DNA from: a virus
Reading direction: 5' to 3' (one strand)
IMG/VR virus record: IMGVR_UViG_3300044491_001277
Location: 1 to 50,177 of that record
DNA length: 50,177 nt
Positions 19,721 through 30,100 of this stretch are shown piece by piece (within the stretch, counting starts at the first letter, position 1; each line of letters opens with the position of its first letter). The notes under the pieces were generated by a model. It did not search any database and was not told the DNA's origin. It saw nothing but the letters and a program-made list of their open reading frames with translations. The position numbers and the translations under genes were made by a program.

Positions 19721-22392
19721 TGGCTTTAACAATCTACGAAGGAATTAAAGATGATCAACAAGTCGATGAGAATATCGATGAGGAGATTCTTCGCCTTCTT
19801 GGATTGGAGGATGTAAGTGACTTAGATTATGATGAGTATAAGACTCTTCTGAAGGAGAGGATGGCTGCTGGTAGAATGCCAGGTAATGATATTCCTTCAG
19901 AAGATACAGAAAGAATTACGGAAGAATATAAGAGAGTAAAGAAAGAGACTGGTAGATTTAGAGTAAGGAATAGGAATAAGATTAAGTTTGACTCTGTAAT
20001 TAGATCAACAGAAAAAACAAAACCACTATCTAATCCTACCAAGACATTGATGGGTGCAGATGTAAAACCTGAAGAAGAAACTAAAGTCACTAGTGAACCA
20101 CAAGATGTGATGGAGTTCCTCACTGCAGTGGTGGCTCCTAGTCTCTCAAAGATTGAGACAAGTCTTGCAAATATTCTTGCAAACTTGAGTAGTCAACAAC
20201 AAGCAGAGGATAAAGCTGCAAGTAAGGCTAGAACTGCCTCTCAGAAAGCAAAGAGTAGAGATAAGGAAGAGAAACAAGAGTCAGGAAAAGGTCTCTTGGG
20301 TAAAATAGGTGATGTAGGCAAGAAGGTTCTGTCACCTTTGTCTGGTCTTTTTAGTTCTATATTTAAGTTTCTTTTTAATATTGCCGCTGGTATATTGGCA
20401 CTAGGGGTTCTAGAGTTCCTTAAAGATCCTGGAAAGATATTCAGAGATATTGCTAATTCAATTATTGATTTCTTTAATGGGTTTATGAAAAGTGTATATG
20501 ATTTTATATTCTTTCCTTTCAATCTTTTTATTGATGTACTGAATGGTGCTATAAATGAATTTGAGTTTGCTATAAACAATACCATAGGTAATATACCTGG
20601 TATTCCTGATCTCAAACTTCCAGATATTGGTAACATAGAACCTCCACAGATAGAGAGAATTCCACCTCCAGAAGAAAAGACTGGAGAACCAAAAGAACCT
20701 GCTAAAAAGGCACCTGTTCCTGCTATGGCAGGTGGTGGTGAGGTTACTAATATTACCAATCAGAAGAGTGAGGTTACCAATAAGTATTACCAACTTATGG
20801 AAGGTGGTGGTAAAGTTAGAACTGATAGTGGAGAGAAGGTTACAGGTGCTGGTCCCGATACACAACTGGTAGCACTCCAACCTGGTGAGGTTGTGATGAG
20901 TAAACCAGCTGTAGATACCTATGGTGCTGATACTCTGTTGGGTATGAACGCATCTGCTGGTGGAACTAACTCACCCAAGATGGCAAAGGTTCAGAGTGCC
21001 TCTGGTGGAGGGTTGATTCCTGCTATGTCTGGTGGTGGTTATGTTGGAACAAGTAATGTTGTTGATACTGGATATCAAGACTATAAGGGTAGACCAGTTA
21101 TGTTGGCACCACCTGCAGCATCTGCATTCAAAAGGATGGTTAGTGATGGAATGCCATACAATCCTGCTGATGTTGCTAATGTTTATAGAGACAAAGCTGA
21201 GTACAATAGATTAAGAAATCAAGGATATATTCCAGCTTCAAATAGTTTCCACAACCATGGCGAAGCTGCTGATATTCATGGTGAAATGAACACCTGGATC
21301 AGAAAGAATGGTGCTAAGTATGGCTGGAAAGCTAATGATTATAGTGGATCACATGGTGGCCACTTTGAATACAAAGGTGGTGGTGGTAGCAGTAACCAAA
21401 CTCAGGTAGATCCTCAAGAGACTGTAACTGGTGGACAAAAAACAACACCTTCAAGAAAATCAAAAGATTACTGGGCACTTGCTGCTATCATGTCTGTAGA
21501 GGCTGGTAATCCTCAGGGAAGAGCCGATGTGGCCACCTCAATCATGAACAGGGCAGCATCTGGTGGTGTATATACAGGAGCTCCATCTATTCACGCCTTG
21601 GTTAATGCAACGAACCAATATGAACCAGTAAGAAAAGGTGATCCAAAATTGTGGTCAGCGATTAGTGATAAGGAATCTGCTATTAGGGCACTCAATTCTG
21701 TTCCATATGTTCAAGGCCAAGGAGCTTCGTTTATCTCAGAGGCAACTGCTGTTCTAAATGATCAAGGTTTGATGAAGAACGCAGCTGAGTTTGTTGGCCC
21801 TCGTAGTGACTTCTCAACACCATCAGCTATGAGTGTTCACAAATACCGTGACAAACATAGATCAAAAGAAGCTACTCGTCTTGGTCATGTCTTTGGATTC
21901 TTTGTAGGGCCTGGTGCTGTGGAACTAGGAACTAAAAGATTTGGAGAAGGAGCAGGTGCAACTTCAATGGAAAGTATGAACATGTCATCAGGAGATAGTA
22001 GTGGCCAACAACCAGAACAATTACCTCGAACAACTACAAGTCCTGCAAAACCATTTACAGTACCGCGTATCGCTGAGTTCAAAGGAACACCAGGTGCCAG
22101 TAACCATTCAACAGGCCCTAGTACATCAGATCTAAGTATTCCAAGTATGACTGCTGGTAGTTCTTCACTACCAATAGTATCACCAACAGTAAAACCATCA
22201 TCAAGATCCACTATACAACCACCTAGATCTCGAACAGGAACAGGTGGTATTATTCCTGTAGCTATACCAGGACAACAACAACCAACTTCTAGTACTGGTG
22301 CAAACCAAGCAGAAGCACCTATGTTCTCATCAACAGATCAGAATAATCCTGAACTGTTAGTCATTAAATCGATCTATAACATTGTAGGATAA
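19720..22392 (+). CDS. large tail protein with M15 peptidase and SleB-like hydrolase domains
   Basis: The 890-aa protein has an acidic N-terminal third, hydrophobic segments at about 207-235 and 250-275, and a Pro/Gly linker. An M15/VanY-type peptidase domain follows, with S509, H511, G514 and D518 in SFHNHGEAADI and H545/H548 in SHGGHFEY as zinc ligands. Then comes a SleB-like cell-wall hydrolase domain (MSVEAGNPQG with E594, then SIMNR) and a Ser/Thr-rich tail. It occupies the place of the T4 tape-measure/hub genes. It likely rides in the tail and opens peptidoglycan at entry. It is coupled to the next gene. Confidence 0.8.
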   Translation: MALTIYEGIKDDQQVDENIDEEILRLLGLEDVSDLDYDEYKTLLKERMAAGRMPGNDIPSEDTERITEEYKRVKKETGRFRVRNRNKIKFDSVIRSTEKTKPLSNPTKTLMGADVKPEEETKVTSEPQDVMEFLTAVVAPSLSKIETSLANILANLSSQQQAEDKAASKARTASQKAKSRDKEEKQESGKGLLGKIGDVGKKVLSPLSGLFSSIFKFLFNIAAGILALGVLEFLKDPGKIFRDIANSIIDFFNGFMKSVYDFIFFPFNLFIDVLNGAINEFEFAINNTIGNIPGIPDLKLPDIGNIEPPQIERIPPPEEKTGEPKEPAKKAPVPAMAGGGEVTNITNQKSEVTNKYYQLMEGGGKVRTDSGEKVTGAGPDTQLVALQPGEVVMSKPAVDTYGADTLLGMNASAGGTNSPKMAKVQSASGGGLIPAMSGGGYVGTSNVVDTGYQDYKGRPVMLAPPAASAFKRMVSDGMPYNPADVANVYRDKAEYNRLRNQGYIPASNSFHNHGEAADIHGEMNTWIRKNGAKYGWKANDYSGSHGGHFEYKGGGGSSNQTQVDPQETVTGGQKTTPSRKSKDYWALAAIMSVEAGNPQGRADVATSIMNRAASGGVYTGAPSIHALVNATNQYEPVRKGDPKLWSAISDKESAIRALNSVPYVQGQGASFISEATAVLNDQGLMKNAAEFVGPRSDFSTPSAMSVHKYRDKHRSKEATRLGHVFGFFVGPGAVELGTKRFGEGAGATSMESMNMSSGDSSGQQPEQLPRTTTSPAKPFTVPRIAEFKGTPGASNHSTGPSTSDLSIPSMTAGSSSLPIVSPTVKPSSRSTIQPPRSRTGTGGIIPVAIPGQQQPTSSTGANQAEAPMFSSTDQNNPELLVIKSIYNIVG

Positions 22393-25300
22393 TGGCAGTA
22401 ATATCAGGATCTATAGCGGCACTCGCAACCGCATCCAAAGTCTTGGCCGGAACAATGACCAAGAAGGCAGTGATGGATGGTGCTAAGAATTTTATTAAAG
22501 GTAAGGCTAAAGATGCCGTAAAGAATAGAGTTACTGGTAAAGGTAGAAAGAAAAAGAAAGGTAAGGGTGGAGAAGGTTCCACTGAAGAACCTGGTTCAAT
22601 CACAAAGGTTGGTTCATCAGATATCATACCAACCTCACCTATGTTTGGTGGGATGACTCTTCCTGATCCTGTAGAACCAGAAGTTCAAGCAGTAAAACCA
22701 GTAGGTAAAGTTTCATTCACATCCATCACTAGTCAGTTGGATAATATTGTAGCTCTTACTGGAGCAATTGAATCTGTTACTGGAAAAGGTATTGCATCCA
22801 AGAAGAAGAGGGCAGCTACTGCAAGAAAGGATAAAGAGAAGGCAAAGAAGAGAGAGAAGGAGAATAAGAGAGAAGGTATTCTGGCTGGTGTTGGTGGTTT
22901 CTTAGGCAATAAAGCCAAGGAAGCTGGTAAGGGTTTGGGTATCTTTAACTTCCTTACACAATTATTCTTAGGGTTTGTTGCACTCTCATTACTCAAGTTT
23001 GCCAGACCAATCATGTCTGGTATTAAGTTTGCAACTGAGAATCTTCACTTAGTATTCTTAGGATTCAAAGGACTAAATGAAACATTCAAAATACTTGGAC
23101 CTAAGGTATCTAAGTTCTTCAAAAATGGTCTTACTAAGTTAAAGAACTTCAAACCAAATATCTGGGGTAAGATTGGGAATGGTATTAAGGCTACCATTAA
23201 AGCTCTAGGTAAAGTTCTTCCTGGTTTTATTACTAGGGGAGTAGAGAAGATTGCTGAGGTAACCAAGGCAGTTAATCAGGGAATAAAGACTGCAACTAGA
23301 GCTGCTACATTCAACACAAGAACAGAAGCACTAGGAAAAACATCAGGAGCATTAAAGAAACTTACTAGTGGTAGTGGTAGAGCTGGTCGTAACCTTGGTA
23401 TTGGTGATGGTTTTAGAAGACTTCCAGGTAGTTCGGGAAGAACAAATATCTATACTCTGAGTAAGAAAACTCTAGAGATACGAGCAAAGCATGGTGATGC
23501 AGCTGCTGAAATGTATCAACAGGCTCTTGATTCTGGAAAGAGTCCCAGAAGAGCAATGTCGAATGTTAATAAGGCATTAAAGTATGGTAAGTTAGAATCA
23601 ATTCCCATGAAGGGATCCCTTGGTGGTGGTATTAAAGGGAGTAAGATTTTTAAGGGTGGTGCTAATACCTCTGCAACCAGAGGTATGAACAAAATCTTTG
23701 GAAAGAATAAGGTAACGAAATTTATTACTAATAAGGGTGGACTTCTGGCAACCAAATCAGGTATGTCTAGAATACCAGTCATTGGTCCTCTGATTGTTGC
23801 TGTCACTACTTATTTTGAAGATGATGATGGTGATGGTAAACCAGATAAGAAACTTGATAAAGCTTTGTTCAAAGCTGGTGGAGCCCTGTTGGGTGGTTTC
23901 TTAGGAACCTTTATTCCTATTCCTATTATTGGAACAATCCTTGGTGAATTGATTGGTGAGTATGTTGGTGAGTTGTTTTATATCCTACTTAAAGGTGGAG
24001 GTATCAGTGAGGTTGGTAACAAGTTAAAAGAAGATGTTATGTCTGTTCTTCAGACAGGACAAAAGGTTCTTGGATGGGCTGGTGATGGTTTCGGGAGAAT
24101 GTATGAGGGACTGCCAAAGTTAAATCTTTTTGGTTATAAAGGACTTGTTAATTTCCCTGCATTGATGATCAATCCACTCCAGATTGCTCCTATTATGATG
24201 AAGGCGTTCTTCAGTAGGGATCCAATGAATCCTGGTGAAGAGAAGGAAGGTGAAACGAATGGTCCTAGAGATACATCAAATGATGGAAATCAAAAAATTG
24301 ATAGAAACTATGGTCTTAAAGTTGGTGATGAAGTAACCTTCACGACAAGCACAGGTATGAAGGTAAAGGCACACAAAACCACAAATGGATTTGATTTTTA
24401 TAAAGAAGGATTTCTTGGTATGGGTGGTGGAAAAATTGATTTTGCAGATGGAAAGAACTCTTGGATTGTTGATGAGTTTGCACAATCTCAACAATCTAAA
24501 AATCCTGATCAACCACCTGGTTCAACAGAAAGTAGTTCAACAGATCAGAGTGGTAGTTCTAGTATGCAGGCAGACAGACCTGGATCTGATACTGCTGGAT
24601 TGAAAGCTGTTCCTCCAAGTTCTAGTCAATCAGTCACACCATACAATGCATCTGGTGGTGATAAGAATAGAAAGATTTTCCTTCACTGGACAGCTGGAGG
24701 TCACAATACACCCTACTCTTACTATCATACTACCTTCCTTGGTAGTGGTAAGGCTGTAAGATACACACCTTATGGTAAGAATAAAAACTCACATACAGCA
24801 GGAGCTAATAGTGGTTCTATTGGTTTGAGTGTTGCTGCTATGCACGGACCACCAGGTCAAGATAGGGCATCAACATGGCCTACACCACCAACCTCAGCAC
24901 AGATGGATGCCATGGTTACTGAGGCAGCACAGATTGGTTTGGATTGGGGTTGGGATGCATCAACTGTTGATAAGAATGTAAGAACTCATGGTGAGTGGGA
25001 AAGAGAAGCTACATCTACTGGAGTATTATCAGGTGGCCCACAGAGATGGGATCTTGATAAACTAAAACCATCTGATCCTAACATCAATGTTTCTAGAGTA
25101 TTGAGTCATGGTGGTAATACTCTGAGAGCTAGAATCAAAGCCAAGATGGCCTCACTGAAAGGTGGAGCAGATCCAGAACAGAAGAAAGAGAAAGGATCAC
25201 CTACTCCCCCACCAGCTACTGAAATATCACCAGTTGATCCTCCTGAAGAGGTGAAGAAGCCTGAGAGATCTGATTATAAAGGTAGATCTGGTGCTGCTAA

Positions 25301-25808
25301 TTATGAAAAGGATCTTAAGAAGTATGAGGCTAGTAAAGGTACTCCTGTTAAGGCAGAAGTTACACCTAAAGAAACTATGACTGGACAGGAAGTAAAACCA
25401 GTTGATCCTCCTGAGATGAAGAAACCTGAAAAGTCTGACTACACAGGTAGATCTGGTGCTGCTAATTATAAAAAGGATATGGAAAAGTATGAGGCACAAC
25501 AAAAAGAAGAACCAAAGATCACTCCAACTGATACACCAGAGGCTCCAGGTCAGACACCAGAACCACCAACACCAACACCTACAATCACACCACAAAAGGC
25601 ACCAACTCAGAGTGTTGATAGTGTTGAGAGACAAACTTCATATGAGAAACCTGCTGAAGGAACACCATCTGTGATGGCACTTCCACCTCCACAAGAACCA
25701 TCAGGAGGAGGTGGTGGTAAATCTTCTCCTAGAATTGTGAGTTCTGGAAACATGTTAAATAGTTATTATGTAGCACAACTCTTAGGATCCTTATATAAAT
25801 TAGGTTAA
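22392..25808 (+). CDS. very large tail protein (tape-measure-like) with an amidase domain
   Basis: The 1138-aa protein has a basic N-terminus, hydrophobic helices at about 185-205 and 495-535, and a calcium-type loop EDDDGDGKPD (about 476-485). An amidase-2-type domain follows at about 755-900, with H765 in FLHWTAGG, H801 in HTAGAN and H866 in RTHGEW as expected zinc ligands. Two tandem 37-residue Pro-rich repeats follow (about 947-983 and 1003-1038). Length and helical character suggest a tape measure. The amidase would cleave peptidoglycan stems. The start shares one base with the previous stop. Confidence 0.78.
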   Translation: MAVISGSIAALATASKVLAGTMTKKAVMDGAKNFIKGKAKDAVKNRVTGKGRKKKKGKGGEGSTEEPGSITKVGSSDIIPTSPMFGGMTLPDPVEPEVQAVKPVGKVSFTSITSQLDNIVALTGAIESVTGKGIASKKKRAATARKDKEKAKKREKENKREGILAGVGGFLGNKAKEAGKGLGIFNFLTQLFLGFVALSLLKFARPIMSGIKFATENLHLVFLGFKGLNETFKILGPKVSKFFKNGLTKLKNFKPNIWGKIGNGIKATIKALGKVLPGFITRGVEKIAEVTKAVNQGIKTATRAATFNTRTEALGKTSGALKKLTSGSGRAGRNLGIGDGFRRLPGSSGRTNIYTLSKKTLEIRAKHGDAAAEMYQQALDSGKSPRRAMSNVNKALKYGKLESIPMKGSLGGGIKGSKIFKGGANTSATRGMNKIFGKNKVTKFITNKGGLLATKSGMSRIPVIGPLIVAVTTYFEDDDGDGKPDKKLDKALFKAGGALLGGFLGTFIPIPIIGTILGELIGEYVGELFYILLKGGGISEVGNKLKEDVMSVLQTGQKVLGWAGDGFGRMYEGLPKLNLFGYKGLVNFPALMINPLQIAPIMMKAFFSRDPMNPGEEKEGETNGPRDTSNDGNQKIDRNYGLKVGDEVTFTTSTGMKVKAHKTTNGFDFYKEGFLGMGGGKIDFADGKNSWIVDEFAQSQQSKNPDQPPGSTESSSTDQSGSSSMQADRPGSDTAGLKAVPPSSSQSVTPYNASGGDKNRKIFLHWTAGGHNTPYSYYHTTFLGSGKAVRYTPYGKNKNSHTAGANSGSIGLSVAAMHGPPGQDRASTWPTPPTSAQMDAMVTEAAQIGLDWGWDASTVDKNVRTHGEWEREATSTGVLSGGPQRWDLDKLKPSDPNINVSRVLSHGGNTLRARIKAKMASLKGGADPEQKKEKGSPTPPPATEISPVDPPEEVKKPERSDYKGRSGAANYEKDLKKYEASKGTPVKAEVTPKETMTGQEVKPVDPPEMKKPEKSDYTGRSGAANYKKDMEKYEAQQKEEPKITPTDTPEAPGQTPEPPTPTPTITPQKAPTQSVDSVERQTSYEKPAEGTPSVMALPPPQEPSGGGGGKSSPRIVSSGNMLNSYYVAQLLGSLYKLG
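25253..25506 (+). repeat. tandem coding repeat inside the amidase protein
   Basis: Two copies of a unit carrying PVDPP, KKPE+SDY, GRSGAANY and a Lys/Glu-rich helix, about 56 codons apart. The two copies differ at several positions, so the duplication is not recent. Confidence 0.7.
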
Positions 25809-27103
25809 TGTCAGAAAAAGATCTATCACAAGCAGGTAATATTGAATCATTTCAGATCAACTCCAACACTGGAGGTGGGTCTGTAGATCTTTCTGCTGGT
25901 GTAGTAGAGTATAATTATTATGAGAGTGTTCTTTCAAATACAATATCTGCCAGTGCAACCATTGTTGAAACAGGTAATGATTCTGATGGACCTGCTAGAG
26001 GATCTTTGGATGGTCTTCCTATTAGAGGTGGTGAGAGAGCACAGATTCGGGTAAGTGACAATCAGGGTGGGACATTGGATGTTCCTTTGTATGTGAATAG
26101 GGCAAGAGATGCCATTCCTGGAACACAACAGGACTTATACATTCTTGACTTTGCTTCTCAAGAATACTTTGCAAACACACAGACTAGAGTTACTAAGAGA
26201 TATGAGGGTAAGATCTCTGATCATGTGAGTTCTATCTTAGGTGATGTTATTCCTGTGTCTGGTAATGTTGATGTAGATGAGACATCACTAGAGTATAACT
26301 TCATAGGCAATGATAGAAAACCTTTCTATGTTTGCACATGGTTGGCATCAAAGTCTGTACCTGCACAGGGTATAGGTGGTGCAGCTGGTTTCTTATTCTT
26401 CCAAACCAGAGATGGGTTTCACTTTAAGTCTATTGATAATTTGTTTAGAGGATCATCAGTAAAGAAGTTTAATTATAATAATACTGGTAATAGTGTTGCA
26501 GGTAATGATGCCAACATTCTGAACTATACTATTGAAAGTGATACTGAACTACATCAGAACCTCACACTAGGAACATATAATAACAAATCAATCTTCTTTG
26601 ATTTTCTGTCTATGAATTATAGAGAGGTTGAGTATAGTATTGAGGATCAACAGGGCAGTGTTCAGGTTGCTGGTAAGAAGGGTGATAATTATAACTTTGT
26701 GGCCAAGGAATTCACACAGACACCATCTAGATTTATGACACATGTTTTAGACATTGGTGTCAATCCAAAGGGAACTGGAGATGAACAACTTGATAAGTGG
26801 GAAGAAGAAGTGGAAGATGGAAACTTTAAAGCAGAGGATACAACAGTTCAAAGTATTATGAGATATAATCAGTTGTTCAGTGTGAAGGCACAGATAACTA
26901 TTGCTGGTGACTTTAGCATCAAAGCTGGTGATCTAGTTGAGTGTAGTTTTCCTGAGTTGTCTGGTGCTGACCTAACTAATACTAATGATGAAAGTGGAGG
27001 TATATATATGGTAGCACATGTATGTCATAGGATTACTCCAAAGACAACATTCACTAGTCTTGGTCTGGTAAGAGACTCCTATGGTAAGAGGTCAGGTTTC
27101 TGA
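25808..27103 (+). CDS. 27: baseplate hub protein gp27-like
   Basis: The 431-aa protein has beta-rich hub text: FQINSNTGGGSVDLSAGVVE, YYESVLSNTISASATIVETG, then LYILDFASQEYFANTQTRVT and a C-terminal SIKAGDLVECSFPELSG domain. These blocks fit gp27-like hub proteins of marine T4-like phages. gp27 trimers with gp5 form the cell-puncturing hub. It shares its last base with the next start, and that gene is the gp5 counterpart, as in T4's hub. Confidence 0.8.
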   Translation: MSEKDLSQAGNIESFQINSNTGGGSVDLSAGVVEYNYYESVLSNTISASATIVETGNDSDGPARGSLDGLPIRGGERAQIRVSDNQGGTLDVPLYVNRARDAIPGTQQDLYILDFASQEYFANTQTRVTKRYEGKISDHVSSILGDVIPVSGNVDVDETSLEYNFIGNDRKPFYVCTWLASKSVPAQGIGGAAGFLFFQTRDGFHFKSIDNLFRGSSVKKFNYNNTGNSVAGNDANILNYTIESDTELHQNLTLGTYNNKSIFFDFLSMNYREVEYSIEDQQGSVQVAGKKGDNYNFVAKEFTQTPSRFMTHVLDIGVNPKGTGDEQLDKWEEEVEDGNFKAEDTTVQSIMRYNQLFSVKAQITIAGDFSIKAGDLVECSFPELSGADLTNTNDESGGIYMVAHVCHRITPKTTFTSLGLVRDSYGKRSGF

Positions 27104-30100
27104 TGATTGATCAAACTTTATTCAAAAAACATTTTGTAGGTAGAGATGGTTTCCAATGGTGGATCGGACAGATCCCACCTGAAGAATCATGGAGAGAAAA
27201 TATTGCTGGTGAAGCTGCAGAAAGCAATACTACAGCAAAAGGATTCGGTGAGAGATATCGTGTTCGTATCTTAGGATATCACACTGCCAATGCAGATGAT
27301 ATTCCTGATGATGAACTACCATGGGCATACGTCATGTATCCTGTCACTGCAGGTGGTGGTGGTAGAGGTTCATCTCAGTCCGCAAACCTAACACAAGGAA
27401 CATTTGTGTTTGGTTGGTTCATGGATGGTGATGACGCACAACTTCCTATCATCATGGGTGTCTTAGGACACAATGATTATGCTGCAGTGATGAAGAATGT
27501 CACTCCAACTAGATTCCTTCCTTTTGATGGATATCCAGAACAAGATGAAGTTTTTGGTGAAGAGAGATCAACACTTCAGGTGAAAAAGGGTAGTGGTGGT
27601 GATGTTCTTCAACAGGAGAATGCTCAGGGACAACAGAATACCAATGATCAATATACATCCAGTGCTCAGAGCAATACATCACAACTAACTGCCTCTGATG
27701 TAGATCCTCCACCAAAAGATACAATACCAAAAACTTCTGAGTGTGAGAAATCACCTCTAGGTGATATTCAGAATGTACTTCAGAACTTGATGAATGAAGT
27801 TCATAAACTTAATGCAATGATCTATGATGCCAAAGGAGCTATAACAGCTGGCATTAAAGATGCACAAAGATATATTGATAACTTGATAGGTAAAGCCACT
27901 AATGCTATTGCGGGAGCAATGAAGTGGATATTCACTGAGATTGAGAAGTTTGTTCTAAAACAAATTAATGGTATTACAAGTAAAACACACTCACTGGTGT
28001 TCCCAAACCTGAGAGAACCACTCAGACTTGGTATCGCACAAGCTAATGATATTATTGTTTGTATCTTTAGGAAACTTATCAATGAATTGCCATCTATGAT
28101 TGGTGGATTCATTAGTGATATGATTGGTGATCTTATTGGATCTATAGAAGGAGGGATTCCAAGTCCAACTAAGGTTGTGAATGTTCCAAGATGTTTTATT
28201 GAAGGATTTGTAGGAACAACCATTGGTAATGTAGCAAATCAAATCACAGATTCTATCAACCAAGCTCTATCAGCTGTTTCAGATATTGCTGGTGCGGTTG
28301 GTGATGTGATTGGTGATGTGATGGGATTTATTGAAGATATCATCGCCTTTATTAGTTGTGATGATAACCCCCAATGTCCCTCAGTTAATGAGTGGAGTAT
28401 CTGGAGTGGTCCTGGAAGTAAGGGTGGTGATTCAAACTTAAGTTCTTTGTTGGAGAGTGCTAAGAATGTATCATCTAGTGTTACTCAACTAGGATCAAAG
28501 GCACAGAATAGTTTATCTGGTTTAGGTGAGATTGATTTTGGTGGTGTGTTTGAAGGTGCTCAATGTGATCTAGGGCCTAGACCTTGTAGTAGTCCAACTG
28601 TAGAATATATTGGTGATGGTATTGGAGCACAGATCAATCTAATCATATCTTCAACTGGTGAAGTTATGGGTGGTGATGTTATCAGTTCAGGTATTGGATA
28701 TAATGAGAGTAGATCTTATGTTAAAGTGTATGATGATTGTGGAATAGGGCATGGTGCTGTTATTAAACCTATTTTTGGTCCTGTAGATCCTGTTTTTGAT
28801 GAAGATTTTGATCCAAATCTTCCTATTGTATATCCTGATTATGGAACAGGTAGACCTGGTGATGAGAATCCATCTGGTAATGGATCTGGTAGTGATTCAG
28901 TATTCCCAGGAGTTGGTGGAGGCGGTGATTCAGTATTCCCAGGAGTTGGTGAAGGCAACAATTCATCAATTCCAGGAACTCCTGGTGCTGGTCCAATAGC
29001 ACCTAACAAACCATCAAAAACTAAACCTAAAGGGCCTAGAGGAGAAGAGATTGAGATCTGTCGTTCTGTAAGTTTTAAGATAGTGATGTCCGCGGGAGGT
29101 GGTCCTGAGTTTGCTCCAATCCGTGTTAGATTTACACTCATAGGAGACATACCTGATTATTCAGGTGATAGTTTTTTTGAATTTGATGTCACCGATAGAG
29201 ATACAACCATTACACAATGTGTATACCCCAACCAAGATTACCTAGTAACTGCCTCTTCTCTTCCCTCAACATCTGAGAGAATTCAGAGAGCCGCAGATGA
29301 TGGGTTGTATGATATTGATGATCCAGATAATATCAGTCTAAGGATAACCCGTGGTCCTCAGAGTGGAGATGCTAGATATGGTGATCACAAAGGCACTGAT
29401 AGGGAAGGATTTACTAGTGGTAATGGTTTGTGGGCTGATTTCAAAGATAAAATATCAGATGATAGACCTCTTGGATCTGCTGGACCTAGAGATCTGCAAA
29501 TCTATCCAAGTAGAGGTCAGTATAAAGAAATTGATGCAATATCTGATCATAAGGTAATCTATAGACTTAAAGCAGATAGATTACCATCACTACCAGATAC
29601 ATCTGGAGAAGATCCTATTGGTATTGTGGATCTTATTGTTATTCATCCTGGTTTTGATTACTTACCTGCTCCTGATGGTTCTACTGGTGGTGACGGAGAT
29701 GTCTGGCAAGAGAAAGATGAAACTGTGATTATTGGTGGTGATGATGATGATCCCCCTGAGTTTGAAGTTCAAGTTCCTAACAAGGGCAAAAACCCACCCA
29801 ATCATCCTGATATTTGGGTACCAACACCTGGAGATGGTGGTTTAGTTCCAGATTGGAATCCTGAAGAGGATTATGTTCCAGGAGATGTTGTTAAGGTGCC
29901 AACAGTTCCTGGTACAGATTATTATCCACCGATCCCACCAGGAAATACTGTCCCTGTTCCTCCTGGAGGAATAGTAACTACACCACCAACATCAGAGGTA
30001 ACAGAAGGTACTGATAATGAAGGCAACTCAGTACCGATACTTCCTGGTGTTCCTACACCATTCCCTGGAGGTGGTACTATAACTACACCACCAATAGGCG

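Noticed and set aside
20241-20880. Long minus-strand open frames opposite the 890-aa tail gene
   Set aside because: The plus-strand frame has recognisable hydrolase domains downstream and proper coupling. The minus-strand texts are low-complexity shadows.
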